Part shown: positions 52,763 to 61,026 of the stretch, one piece after another
How the letters are laid out: each line of letters starts with the position of its first letter
Numbering within the stretch: the first letter of the stretch is position 1
Origin: JAGVSZ01 sp035456405
Lineage (GTDB): Bacteria; Pseudomonadota; Gammaproteobacteria; Burkholderiales; SG8-39
NCBI GenBank assembly: GCA_035456405.1
Contig: DATIDG010000032.1
Location: 23,810-87,809 of the forward strand
Length of the DNA: 64,000 bases
Direction of reading: 5' to 3'
Notes under the pieces: generated by a model
The model's database searches: none
Told to the model about the DNA's origin: nothing
Seen by the model: only the letters and a program-made list of their open reading frames with translations
Made by a program: the position numbers and the translations under genes

Positions 52763-53544
52763 CACCTCAAGCCGCGCTCGACCGTGGGATTGAAGCGACG
52801 CTGCGACGCGACCGCAGGGTCGTCACGGCGAGCCTTGTCCTGGTCGTTGCGCTGGCGTGGCTTTATCTCTGGCGCGATGCCGCAGCGATGAGCCACATGG
52901 GCATGGCTGACATGCCGATGGCACACGCCTTGGGCGCAGGCACACTCGCCCTGACCTTCGTGATGTGGGCAGTCATGATGGTCGGCATGATGCTGCCGAG
53001 CACAGCGCCCACGATCCTTCTCTACGGCGCGTTGGTCCGCAAGAACGGTGAGCGCGGGACCGTGCTGCCCGCGGTTTGGGTCTTCACAAGCGGTTACCTC
53101 GCCGTGTGGATGGGCTTTAGCCTTGTCGTCACACTGCTGCAAGTCGCGCTCGAGCAGGCGGCGCTCGTAACGCCGATGATGGTATCGGCGAGCAAGGGCT
53201 TGAGCGCAGCAATACTCATCGCTGCAGGAATCTATCAGTGGCTTCCGGTAAAACAGGCCTGCCTCAGCAGATGCCGGAATCCCCTGCAGTTCTTCGTCAC
53301 CCGATGGCGTACCGGCGCGGGCGGGGCGTTTCGCATGGGCGCCGAGCACGGCCTGTTCTGCGTCGGCTGCTGTTGGATGCTAATGCTGCTGCTCTTCGTC
53401 GCCGGCGTTATGAATCTTGTCTGGATCGCGCTCATCGCAGGCTTTGTCTTCGTCGAGAAGTTGCTGCCGGCCGGAAAATTCACTTCCGGCTTCGCTAGCG
53501 TGGCCCTGGTCCTGTCCGGCCTCTTTCTGTTGATCAAGCCCTAG
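52750..53544 (+). CDS. DUF2182 integral membrane protein
   Basis: A 264-residue membrane protein with about six helices. Marks are a Met/His-rich loop (MSHMGMADMPMAHALG near 47-62) and helix motifs MMVGMMLPSTAPTILLY and EHGLFCVGCCWMLMLLLFVA. The Met/His loop resembles copper-binding sequences. It overlaps the DUF1326 gene by 13 bases, so the two proteins probably work as one unit. The GTG start at 52750 gives the shortest overlap; GTG/ATG alternatives lie further in. Confidence 0.82.
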   Translation: MGGVAPQAALDRGIEATLRRDRRVVTASLVLVVALAWLYLWRDAAAMSHMGMADMPMAHALGAGTLALTFVMWAVMMVGMMLPSTAPTILLYGALVRKNGERGTVLPAVWVFTSGYLAVWMGFSLVVTLLQVALEQAALVTPMMVSASKGLSAAILIAAGIYQWLPVKQACLSRCRNPLQFFVTRWRTGAGGAFRMGAEHGLFCVGCCWMLMLLLFVAGVMNLVWIALIAGFVFVEKLLPAGKFTSGFASVALVLSGLFLLIKP

Positions 53545-53695
53545 CGTCCCGGCTCAGCGATTTGTCGAAGCAAGATCGCTGATCCGCAGGATCCTCAGGC
53601 ATCTGCATCTGCAATAGCCCGCTCTCGGGCGCGAGCCTGCTCGCGGCGCGTTGGAGTGCAAGCGGATTCGGGCTCGCGTCTGCTTCGGGGCGATC

Positions 53696-53717
53696 TGAGA
53701 CGTTGGAGAACGTCTCA
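53696..53717 (+). other. Perfect hairpin between convergent genes
   Basis: TGAGACGTT-ggag-AACGTCTCA is a 9-bp perfect stem in the 282-base gap between the DUF2182 gene and the convergent NAD(P)-binding protein gene. No U-tract follows on either strand, so it may aid termination from both sides, or be an operator-like dyad. Confidence 0.4.
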
Positions 53718-53826
53718 TCTCACCTCGGCCAAGAGCGATGGCAGGCGCAACGTCGGCTTGACTGCCGCTCCGCTGACTTGGAAGGCGCCGCGGCATGCGA
53801 TGCACCTCTTTGCAGCGATGAACGCG

Positions 53827-54510
53827 CTAGGGTTGGTCGCGTGCTTGCATTGTTCCCGATTTCAGGACGCGAACCCCGGGCTTCGCGTCGAGAATGGCTG
53901 CCAGCAGTGCAGACGCCACGGCGCGGGCCGGGAGAGGCCGCACCCCCTTCGGAACCATCCAACCGAGCGGCCCGAGCAGCCGTGCCGCCCACACTTCGCC
54001 ACTGCGCGCCGGTTGTCCCACGGCGGCTCGGTCGCCCAGCAGCAATGATGGCTGCGCGATCACAACCGATTCGTAGCCGAGCTGCGCGATGGCGGCCTGC
54101 ATCTCGCCTTTGACGCGGTTGTAAAAGACGCGCGACTTAGCATCGGCGCCCAACGCGGACACAACGGCCAACCGCGTCGCACCCGTGGCCCTGGCGGCTC
54201 GTGCGGTATTCACCACGAAGGCAAAGTCCACTTGGCGAAAGGCCGCTTGCGAGCCCGCTACCTTGATCGTGGTGCCGAGCGTGATGAACACGTCATCCAC
54301 CGTTGGGAACGCTGCGGGTAGCCGTGCGAAGTCGACTTGGTGAACCTTGAGCTTTGCGTTGGCCTTAATGTCCGGCGCCGCGCGGCGCAGCAGGACATGC
54401 ACGCTGCGGTATTGCTTGCTGGCCAGCAGCAGCGGCAACAGCGCGCGGCCGACGAGGCCGGTGGCACCGGCGAGCAAGGCGGTGCGCGGCGTTGCAGATG
54501 CGTCGTCCAT
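53827..54510 (-). CDS. NAD(P)-binding atypical short-chain reductase (HTATIP2-like)
   Basis: A 227-residue Rossmann-fold protein: AGATGLVGRALLPLLLAS near residues 14-31 is the nucleotide-binding loop, and FITLGTTIKVAGSQAAF, VVSALGADAKSRVFYNRVKGE and IAQPSLLLGDR match the HTATIP2/NAD-dependent-epimerase-like group. An electron-transfer or dehydrogenase role is likely, but the substrate is unknown. It is a single gene flanked by gene-poor stretches on both sides. Confidence 0.82.
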   Translation of the reverse strand: MDDASATPRTALLAGATGLVGRALLPLLLASKQYRSVHVLLRRAAPDIKANAKLKVHQVDFARLPAAFPTVDDVFITLGTTIKVAGSQAAFRQVDFAFVVNTARAARATGATRLAVVSALGADAKSRVFYNRVKGEMQAAIAQLGYESVVIAQPSLLLGDRAAVGQPARSGEVWAARLLGPLGWMVPKGVRPLPARAVASALLAAILDAKPGVRVLKSGTMQARDQP

Positions 54511-54862
54511 GCGACGACTATACCCGCGCCATTTGGAGGCCCGGAATGAGCGCGGCGAGAGATGACTCCGCCAAGCGACCGTTATCAGCCGGACAGGGCC
54601 CCCTGATACTCCGATTCATTCGATGACGAGCCCGCTTCGGGGTCGATCTTCGAAGAGTGCCGTGGCTGAGGCGTGGCTCTCCAATAGACCTCATAGGGGC
54701 TCGTAGAGAGGCCCTCGAGCTCTTCCGGGGCGTTAGAAAGGGTTTGTCTTCATCCCGCGACGCCTTAAATCGCAACTGAAGAACTTCGCCCCTGAACTCG
54801 GCGTGCGCGACCGGACGGCTTGCGCTCAGCAAGCCAATGGGTCAAAGCAACAAAGGGTCAAG
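54511..54862 (-). other. 352-base gene-free stretch
   Basis: I see no credible gene. Both strands have short open frames, but with low-complexity Arg/Ser products. No terminator, promoter pair or repeat stands out. It separates the reductase gene from a run of minus-strand genes. Confidence 0.4.
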
Positions 54863-55336
54863 CTACTTGCGCATATGGACCTCGAGCCCGCGGCGCGCCC
54901 TCGTCCGGACGCGATTCCGCACCATCGGTGTCCACCCGAGCAGCAGGCCCGTGGGACCGAGCGCCTGCCGCGACCAGCGCCAGAAGTCGAAGCGGTCGAT
55001 GTGGCGCACGATCAGTCCGTCGCGGAACTCGAACTCGGCCGCAATGACGTTGTGCACACGGCGGCCGGTCTGCGTGAAGGTATAGCGCGCTTCCCAGCTC
55101 GCGCGGCCGCGTGCGTCGTCGGCCTGCACGTCGCCGAACGTGATCTCGAGATCGGTCGCGCGCGCACAGAGCATCGCCCACATCGCGCCCGCCTCGGGAC
55201 CGCGCAGCTCGGTAAAGACCGGGTCCGAGAATTCGATCTGCGGGTGATAGCACGCCGCCATCGTCGCCGCGTCGCGCACCTGGAAGGCGCGGTAGAAGCG
55301 GTCGATCAGCGCCTGGTTCAAGTGCATCGCGATCAT
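54863..55336 (-). CDS. NTF2/SnoaL-like fold protein
   Basis: A 157-residue protein of the cystatin-like NTF2 superfamily: LIDRFYRAFQVRDAATMAACY opens the helix-strand core, followed by FSDPVFTELRGPEAGAMW, GRASWEARYTFTQTGR and VHNVIAAEFEFRDGLIVRH. Such proteins are ketosteroid-isomerase-like enzymes or small binding proteins; the function is open. The ATG at 55336 overlaps the stop of the monooxygenase gene (ATGA), supporting co-translation. Confidence 0.8.
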   Translation of the reverse strand: MIAMHLNQALIDRFYRAFQVRDAATMAACYHPQIEFSDPVFTELRGPEAGAMWAMLCARATDLEITFGDVQADDARGRASWEARYTFTQTGRRVHNVIAAEFEFRDGLIVRHIDRFDFWRWSRQALGPTGLLLGWTPMVRNRVRTRARRGLEVHMRK

Positions 55337-55677
55337 CCGTGCACGGCGCGGCTGTCGGCCGGCGCCTGTGCGCGATCGGTCATCGAGTAGTCGCGCGCGA
55401 CGGTCGCCACGCGCAGCCGGTAGCCGCTGAACACCCCGCCGCGCCCGCGCGCCTGCGCGAGGCGGTGGCCCTCGAGCTCGCGCCAGCGCCGCACCGACTC
55501 CTCGTCGCGCCAGAACGAGAGCGAAAGGAGCTTGCCCTCGTTGCTGAGGCTCGCGAACCGCTCGATCGAGATGAACCCGTCGGTCTTCTCCAGCGCCGGC
55601 CGCAGGCTCGTCGCGAGGTCGAGATACTCCTGTTGCCTGCCGGGCGCGGGCGTGACCTCGAAGATCACGGCAATCAT
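55333..55677 (-). CDS. Antibiotic-biosynthesis-monooxygenase (ABM) family protein
   Basis: A 114-residue ferredoxin-like alpha/beta protein: MIAVIFEVTPAPGRQQEYL, GFISIERFASLSNEGKLLSLS and FWRDEESVRRWRELEGH are typical of ABM-domain enzymes that act as small dimeric monooxygenases or haem/quinone modifiers. The ATG at 55677 follows GGGGGGTTCCG. It is the upstream member of a coupled pair with the SnoaL-like gene. Confidence 0.82.
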   Translation of the reverse strand: MIAVIFEVTPAPGRQQEYLDLATSLRPALEKTDGFISIERFASLSNEGKLLSLSFWRDEESVRRWRELEGHRLAQARGRGGVFSGYRLRVATVARDYSMTDRAQAPADSRAVHG

Positions 55678-55687
55678 CGGAACCCCC

Positions 55688-56188
55688 CTAGTGTCGAACG
55701 CGCGGAAACCTTGTGAAGATCGCGACGAGCCACAGGACGAACGCCGCGGCGAACCCTGCCAGCATCCATAGGAAGAGGCCTTCATCCAACCGCGGCGGCC
55801 GCGCCGCGGAGGCGCGCAGGATCAACAGGTGCACGCCCGCGACCATCAATACGATCATGCAGCCGAGCAAGCACGCGTGCCGGGCGAGGAATGCGAGTGT
55901 CTCGGTGCGCCGAGCGGGCGCAAGCCAGTGGTCGCGGTTCGGCACGTTGACGGCTCGCGGCGCCACACGCGGCAGCAGGCCCACCGCGCCGGCCACCAGG
56001 AGCGGCAGGCCGACCGTGAACGCCAGCATGAATTTCGTATAGCCGCTGCGGGTCATCCAGCCGTCCGGGACGCCGCCCGCGCCGAAGTGTGTCGGAATGA
56101 CGTCAGGCAGCATGCCGACCGTAGCGAGCAGCAGGGCCGTGGCGGCGGCGAGCAGCACGACAAAGAGAGCGAGAGGTGCGCGATTCAC
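55688..56188 (-). CDS. DUF1648 membrane protein
   Basis: A 166-residue protein with four hydrophobic segments and the DUF1648 signature LPDVIPTHFGAGGVPDGW near residues 27-44. DUF1648 proteins are predicted inner-membrane proteins (SdpI-like family) with no firm function here. It is preceded by the broken DoxX-like gene and followed by the ABM gene with a ten-base gap, so it likely belongs to one minus-strand operon. Confidence 0.78.
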   Translation of the reverse strand: MNRAPLALFVVLLAAATALLLATVGMLPDVIPTHFGAGGVPDGWMTRSGYTKFMLAFTVGLPLLVAGAVGLLPRVAPRAVNVPNRDHWLAPARRTETLAFLARHACLLGCMIVLMVAGVHLLILRASAARPPRLDEGLFLWMLAGFAAAFVLWLVAIFTRFPRVRH

Positions 56189-56198
56189 GGGACCATCG

Positions 56199-56572
56199 TC
56201 AGTTCGCGCGGCCCGATCGCAGCTTGCCTTCCATCCACACGAGGAGCAGGAGCCCGCCCAGCGTGGACAGGTTCTTCAGGAAGTGCAGCAGCTGACCGTG
56301 CCGCTCGGCGGCCGGATGCGTCCAGAACGGGTGTGCGGTGAAGGCGTCCACGAGAATGAAGACGGCGAGCAGGCTGGCCACCCAGCGCAGCTTCCAGCCG
56401 ATCATGACGAGCAGTCCGGCGACGAACTCGAGGACGCTGAACGCGGCCGCGCCGGCGGAGACGGCGGTCCCGCGACGATGCCGCCGAAGATCGACAGGCG
56501 CTCGAGCCCGAGACCGACGAACACGCTCGGAATCAGGATGCGGGCGGCGAAGAACAGTACTCGGTCGATCAT
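56199..56572 (-). pseudogene. DoxX-family membrane protein, broken by a single-base frameshift
   Basis: The N-terminal half, from the ATG at 56572, reads MIDRVLFFAARILIPSVF and GLERLSIFGGIVAG. The frame then changes, and the second half continues as SAGAAAFSVLEF, MIGWKLRWVASLLAVFILVD and HPFWTHPAAERHGQLLHF. Both halves belong to one DoxX protein of about 125 residues. The shift falls at a run of three C bases at 56469-56471 (GGG on the coding strand), where a fourth G would restore the frame. This could be a real loss or a homopolymer sequencing error. Confidence 0.75.
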
Positions 56573-56619
56573 GGTGCGCGGCCCCCCGTGTCAGCGCAGT
56601 GCGGGCGGATGGTACCGGG

Positions 56620-57819
56620 TCAGGCGTCGGCCGGTTGCGCCTGCGGACTGCGGCGCCCGAGTGACATCCATTCCCAAATCGCCACCACGATCAGCACGGT
56701 CGTCGTGCCTGCGGACAGGATCAACGGCGTCACGAATCCGCAGACCGGAACCAGCAGGGCGAGCAGGCCAAGTCCCACCAGGTGGGACAGCGGGACGTGT
56801 TTCGACGAAGTGCGCTTGAAGAGGGCGTTGCCGATCAGGTAGAGCGCCGGCCCGCCCAGGATGGCGGCCGCCGCCTTCGCCTCGACGTGGCCGCCCGGAT
56901 GAGCCAACACCAGCTCGTCGGCCACCGCGACCACGATGACGCCGGCGACGATGGGGATGTGAAGATAAGTGTAGGCCATCCTGGCCATGCGGCCGGGATC
57001 GTCGGAGCCGGCGATCAGGCGGCTGCCGCGCTCGGCGCCAATGTTGAAATAGACCCACCACATTGCGGCGCTGCCGACGAAGGCGACGACGAAAGCCGCG
57101 GCCGTCTCGGCGGTCCACGCCAGGTTCGAGAACGTGGCTCCCGTGACGATGATCGACTCGCCGAGTGCGATGATGATGAACAGGCCGCAGCGCTCCGCCA
57201 TGTGTCCGCCCTCGACGTCCCAGTCGGCGGTGGTCGAGCGGCCCAGCCCGGGCGTCCAGAAACCGAACCACGGTGAAGCGTATTCGATGGCCAGCGCCAG
57301 ACCCCACAGGGCGTATCGCCAGCCATCGCCGGCAAACGCGCCGGCGATCCACAACGCTGCGGCCGGCAGAACCCAGACCAGGATGCGCTGGAAGTTCCGG
57401 AAGTTGCGCGGGCTGTGGGCCTTGAGCGCCCACAGCATGAACAGCGTGCGCCCGACCTGCATGAAGACGTAGGCCAGAACGAACGCCTGCGCCCGCTCCT
57501 CGAAGGCGTGCGGAATCGAGCTCGACAAGACAAGCCCCGCCAGCATCAGGGCCATCAGCATCAGGCGCACCGCCGCCTTCTCCGGGTCGAGCCAGTTCGT
57601 CATCCAAGAGACGTTGATCCACAGCCACCACACCGCCAGCATCAGGAAGCCGGTCTGCACAGCCCCCTGCAAGTTCATGTGCTCCAGCAAACCGTGGGAG
57701 AGCTGGGTGATCGCGAACACGAACACCAGGTCGAAGAACAGCTCGAGGAAGCTGACGCGGTTGTGCTCGTGCGCCCGCCGGGTCCGCAGGTGGTTGGCGC
57801 GCGCCGCAAGCAAGGTCAT
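56620..57819 (-). CDS. Low-temperature-requirement A family membrane protein (LtrA)
   Basis: A 399-residue membrane protein with about ten helices. Family marks include VSFLELFFDLVFVFAITQLS near residues 20-39, WWLWINVSWMTNWLDPEK, ERCGLFIIIALGESIIVTG and the C-terminal half with TYLHIPIVAGVIVVAVA. LtrA proteins are widespread, but the transported or sensed molecule is unknown. The ATG at 57819 follows GAGGACTCAGCG; the longer frame from 57885 would overlap the OsmC gene. Confidence 0.85.
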   Translation of the reverse strand: MTLLAARANHLRTRRAHEHNRVSFLELFFDLVFVFAITQLSHGLLEHMNLQGAVQTGFLMLAVWWLWINVSWMTNWLDPEKAAVRLMLMALMLAGLVLSSSIPHAFEERAQAFVLAYVFMQVGRTLFMLWALKAHSPRNFRNFQRILVWVLPAAALWIAGAFAGDGWRYALWGLALAIEYASPWFGFWTPGLGRSTTADWDVEGGHMAERCGLFIIIALGESIIVTGATFSNLAWTAETAAAFVVAFVGSAAMWWVYFNIGAERGSRLIAGSDDPGRMARMAYTYLHIPIVAGVIVVAVADELVLAHPGGHVEAKAAAAILGGPALYLIGNALFKRTSSKHVPLSHLVGLGLLALLVPVCGFVTPLILSAGTTTVLIVVAIWEWMSLGRRSPQAQPADA

Positions 57820-57868
57820 CGCTGAGTCCTCGGTTCCGACAGGCGTGCCCCGGAGGCGATCGTCCAGA

Positions 57869-58384
57869 TCATGCGATCTCCACATCGATCTGGAAATCCG
57901 GCGGATTCCGTACGGTGCAGCCGACCGGCGAGTGCGCTTCGCCCCAGGCCGCGAGTTCGCGCAGCTGTTCTGGGGACGCTTCGTTTGCCGCGAGCTTTAC
58001 ACGAGCGCGGAGCGAGGACATGCCCGCGGAGACGCGATCGTCGAGGCCGAGCATTCCGCGGTTGTCGGACTCGCTATCCACGGAAACCTCCAGCAGGTCG
58101 AGGTTGATCCCCAGCCGGGCCGCCCGCATCGCGATGACCGTGGTCGTGCACGACGCGATCGCCGCGCGCAAGAGCCATCCCGGGCGCGGGGCCGTCGCGC
58201 CACCCCCGAGCGCCGCGGGCATGTCCGTGTGCAGCGACTCGCCATTGGGGCCGGTCACGATTGTCCGCAGCCCCTCCTCAAGACGCGCCGTGGCGGGATT
58301 TCCCTTGGCGCGCGCCTTTTCGGGCTGTTCCTCGATGATCCTGGATATGTCTTCGAGCGCTTCGCGGAGGCCAGTGGTCGACAT
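57869..58384 (-). CDS. OsmC/Ohr-family protein
   Basis: A 171-residue OsmC-fold protein with the two reactive cysteines, Cys79 (AAIASCTTTVI) and Cys156 (SPVGCTVRNP). The family reduces organic hydroperoxides; members with this spacing belong to the OsmC-like group rather than classical Ohr. The first 60 residues are more variable. It is upstream of ltrA in the same direction. Confidence 0.85.
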   Translation of the reverse strand: MSTTGLREALEDISRIIEEQPEKARAKGNPATARLEEGLRTIVTGPNGESLHTDMPAALGGGATAPRPGWLLRAAIASCTTTVIAMRAARLGINLDLLEVSVDSESDNRGMLGLDDRVSAGMSSLRARVKLAANEASPEQLRELAAWGEAHSPVGCTVRNPPDFQIDVEIA

Positions 58385-58520
58385 GTGATTCCATCCTCTT
58401 GCTGCTCAACGTGGAACCCGATTGTTCCACTGGCAGCCCCCGGTGCCTAGACGGAGCGTTCCGTGCACCGGCGACGATGCGCGGCCCGGCGCAACGTGCG
58501 GTACGGCGGGCGCTCAGATC

Positions 58521-59732
58521 TCATGCGGCTTTGAGCGGTCGGATCAGGACGAGATAGCCGCCCAGCACCAGGCACCCGGCGAGCGCAACGGCAGCCGCGA
58601 GCTGAATCGGCGCGCCGTCGAAGAACTGCCGCATGAAGAGCTGGCCGACCACCGCGGCGACGACGAGCTGGGTGCACCCGAGGAGCGCGGAGGCGGTGCC
58701 GGCGATCTTCGGGAAGGGCGCGACCGCGGCGGCGAGGGAGACCGGGTTGATGAAAGCGTGCCCGAAGAGGTAGAGCATCATCGGCCCGAAGATCGCGAGC
58801 GGATGCGCGACGCCCGCGGCGGCGAGCGCGAGCATCAGGAGCCCGCCGCCCGCGGCGAACCCGGCGCCCGCGCCGAGCAGGGTCGGCAGCGCGAAGCGGC
58901 GCGTGAGGCGCGAGCACACGAACGAACCGACGAAGTTGCCGGCGACGGGGATGATGAACCACAGTCCGAAGTCCTGCGGGCGGACGTGCAGCACCTCGAT
59001 CACCACGAACGACGACGCCGAGAGGAAGAAGAAGAGGCCCGCGTAGATCACGGTGAAGCACACCGCATACGCGAAGAAGGTGTGATTCGCGTAGATCGTG
59101 CGGGCGTTGCGCGCGAGCTGCGCGAAGTTCGTTGCGGTCGCGTCGAAGTGCCGGCTGGATTCCGCGAGGACGGTCCACGTGGCGAGCCAGAGCGCGAGGC
59201 CGTAGACGAGCATCAGGCCGAAGGTCGCGCGCCAGCCGAGCCAGACGGTGAGATAGCCGCCGAAGAGCGGGGCGAACATCGGCACCAGCACGACCAGCAT
59301 CATGATCTGCGCCAGCGCTCGTGCGCCGCGCAACGGGTCGAAGACGTCGCGCACGATCGCGCGCCCGATCACCGGGCCGCTGCATGCGCCGACGCCCTGG
59401 AAGAAACGTGCCGCGACGAGCAGCTCGATCGAGGGCGCCAGCATCGACGCGATCGAGCCGAGCATGAAGAGCGCAAGGCCGCTGAGCAGCACCGGCCTGC
59501 GGCCGAAGCGGTCCGACAGCGGGCCGTAGGCGAGCTGCGCCGCGCCGAATCCGACTGCGAATGCCGAAAGGGTGAGCTGTGCCAGCGCATCGGTCGCGCC
59601 GAGCGCGGTGCGGATCGCCGGCAGCGCAGGCAGGTAGAGGTCGCTCGCGAGCGCGAGCAGCGAGAAGATTCCTGCGCAGTAAACGATCAGCGCCCTGCCG
59701 GGCGCGTGGGCAGGGTGGGCGATGGTGCGCAT
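58521..59732 (-). CDS. MFS drug-resistance transporter (Bcr/CflA type)
   Basis: A 403-residue 12-helix MFS protein of the Bcr/CflA DHA1 group: SLLALASDLYLPALPAI opens helix 1, LSDRFGRRPVLLSGL is the loop 2-3 motif, and FFQGVGACSGPVIGRAIVRD is the helix 4-5 antiporter motif. It probably exports toxic compounds. The ATG at 59732 is chosen so that the protein begins shortly before helix 1. It lies 47 bases downstream of the FAH-family gene on the same strand. Confidence 0.88.
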   Translation of the reverse strand: MRTIAHPAHAPGRALIVYCAGIFSLLALASDLYLPALPAIRTALGATDALAQLTLSAFAVGFGAAQLAYGPLSDRFGRRPVLLSGLALFMLGSIASMLAPSIELLVAARFFQGVGACSGPVIGRAIVRDVFDPLRGARALAQIMMLVVLVPMFAPLFGGYLTVWLGWRATFGLMLVYGLALWLATWTVLAESSRHFDATATNFAQLARNARTIYANHTFFAYAVCFTVIYAGLFFFLSASSFVVIEVLHVRPQDFGLWFIIPVAGNFVGSFVCSRLTRRFALPTLLGAGAGFAAGGGLLMLALAAAGVAHPLAIFGPMMLYLFGHAFINPVSLAAAVAPFPKIAGTASALLGCTQLVVAAVVGQLFMRQFFDGAPIQLAAAVALAGCLVLGGYLVLIRPLKAA

Positions 59733-59779
59733 GCGGCGAGACCCCGCACGCACACGCTACGGGGCGAGACTGGAACCCA

Positions 59780-60823
59780 TTACGCGGCGTCCTCCGGCGC
59801 AGGCTCGTGCTCCGGTTCCGGCGCCACGGCCGCCCGGTGACCGGGCTTCATCACTTCCTGCTCGATCGCGCCGAAGATGGAGCGGCCCTCGGCGTCGCGC
59901 ATCTCGATCTCGACTCGATCGCCGAACTTCAGGAACGGCGTCGAGGCCTTGCCGCCGGCGATCATCTCCAGCGCGCGCCGCTCGGCGATGCAGCAGACGC
60001 CAACCTTCGTGTCCTTGTTGGAGACGGTGCCGGAGCCGAGGATCGCACCGGCGCCGAGCGGGCGCGTCTTCGCGGCGTGCACGATGAGCCGCGGGAAATC
60101 GAACGTCATGTCGGTGCCGGCATTCGGTTGCCCGAGCAGCGTGCCGTTCACGTGCACGGTGAGCGGCAGATGGAGCTTGCGCCCGTCCCACGCCGCGCCC
60201 AGCTCGTCGGGCGTCACCGCGACCGGCGAGAACGCGGTCCAGGTCTTCGACTGGAGAAAGCCGAAGCCCTTCGAGAGCTCCACCGGGACGAGGTTGCGCA
60301 GCGTGACATCATTGACGAGCATGAAGAGGCGGATGTGCTCGGCTGCTTTCTCGCGCTTCACGCCCATCGGCACGTCGTCGAGAACGACCGCGAGCTCCGC
60401 CTCGAGATCGATACCCCAGGATTCGTCCTCCACGGGGATCGGATCGCGCGCGCCGAGGAACGCGCCGGAGTCGCCCTGATACATCAGCGGCTCGTCGCGC
60501 AGCTCCTTGGTCAGCTCCGCGCCGCGCGCCTTGCGCGCGCGCTCCGCGTGCGAAAGGTACGCCGAGGCGTCGAGCCACTGGTACGCCCGCGGCAGCGGGG
60601 CGTGGAACCTCGCGAAGTCGGGCTCGAACCAGCGCGAGCCTTCGGGCCCGCGGTTCGCGGCGTCGTAGAGCGCCTGCAGGCGCGGCGCGCAGTAATCCCA
60701 GTCGTCGAGCGCCGCCTGCAGGGTGGGTGCGACGTCGTAGGCGACTGTGCCGATCTTGAGGTCGCGCGCGACGACGCAGAGCGCGCCGTCGCGTGTGTCG
60801 TCCTTGACAGTGCCGAGTTTCAT
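59780..60823 (-). CDS. Fumarylacetoacetate-hydrolase-family protein
   Basis: A 347-residue FAH-family enzyme: GIDLEAELAVVLDDVPMG, LFMLVNDVTLRNL, GFGFLQSKTWTAFSPVAVTP and LGSGTVSNKDTKVG cover the metal site and catalytic Glu/His region. It is longer than many FAH proteins because of an N-terminal domain of about 85 residues, the fumarylacetoacetase-like arrangement. It likely hydrolyses a beta-diketo acid in aromatic breakdown. No clear ribosome site is visible before the ATG. Confidence 0.87.
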   Translation of the reverse strand: MKLGTVKDDTRDGALCVVARDLKIGTVAYDVAPTLQAALDDWDYCAPRLQALYDAANRGPEGSRWFEPDFARFHAPLPRAYQWLDASAYLSHAERARKARGAELTKELRDEPLMYQGDSGAFLGARDPIPVEDESWGIDLEAELAVVLDDVPMGVKREKAAEHIRLFMLVNDVTLRNLVPVELSKGFGFLQSKTWTAFSPVAVTPDELGAAWDGRKLHLPLTVHVNGTLLGQPNAGTDMTFDFPRLIVHAAKTRPLGAGAILGSGTVSNKDTKVGVCCIAERRALEMIAGGKASTPFLKFGDRVEIEMRDAEGRSIFGAIEQEVMKPGHRAAVAPEPEHEPAPEDAA

Positions 60824-61026
60824 TCGGAGGGGATTGGAGGAAAGGCGGGAATTTTACCCGGTCGGGTCGCGAAAGCCGGGATAGTCTTGCCGTCCCTGGG
60901 TGTTCACGCACCGGAGGCGAGCGGCGACGTCCGCTCGTCCCGACGGAAGCGCCGCCCGGCCGGCTGTCTCCGGCTTGCCTGACGGACGGCGCTTTCCGAG
61001 CCCGGAACTGCAGGAGATGACTCGAC

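Noticed and set aside
54518..54832. A 104-codon open frame on the minus strand in the gene-free stretch
   Set aside because: Arg/Ser-rich product without structure, no ribosome site, and codon use unlike the neighbours.
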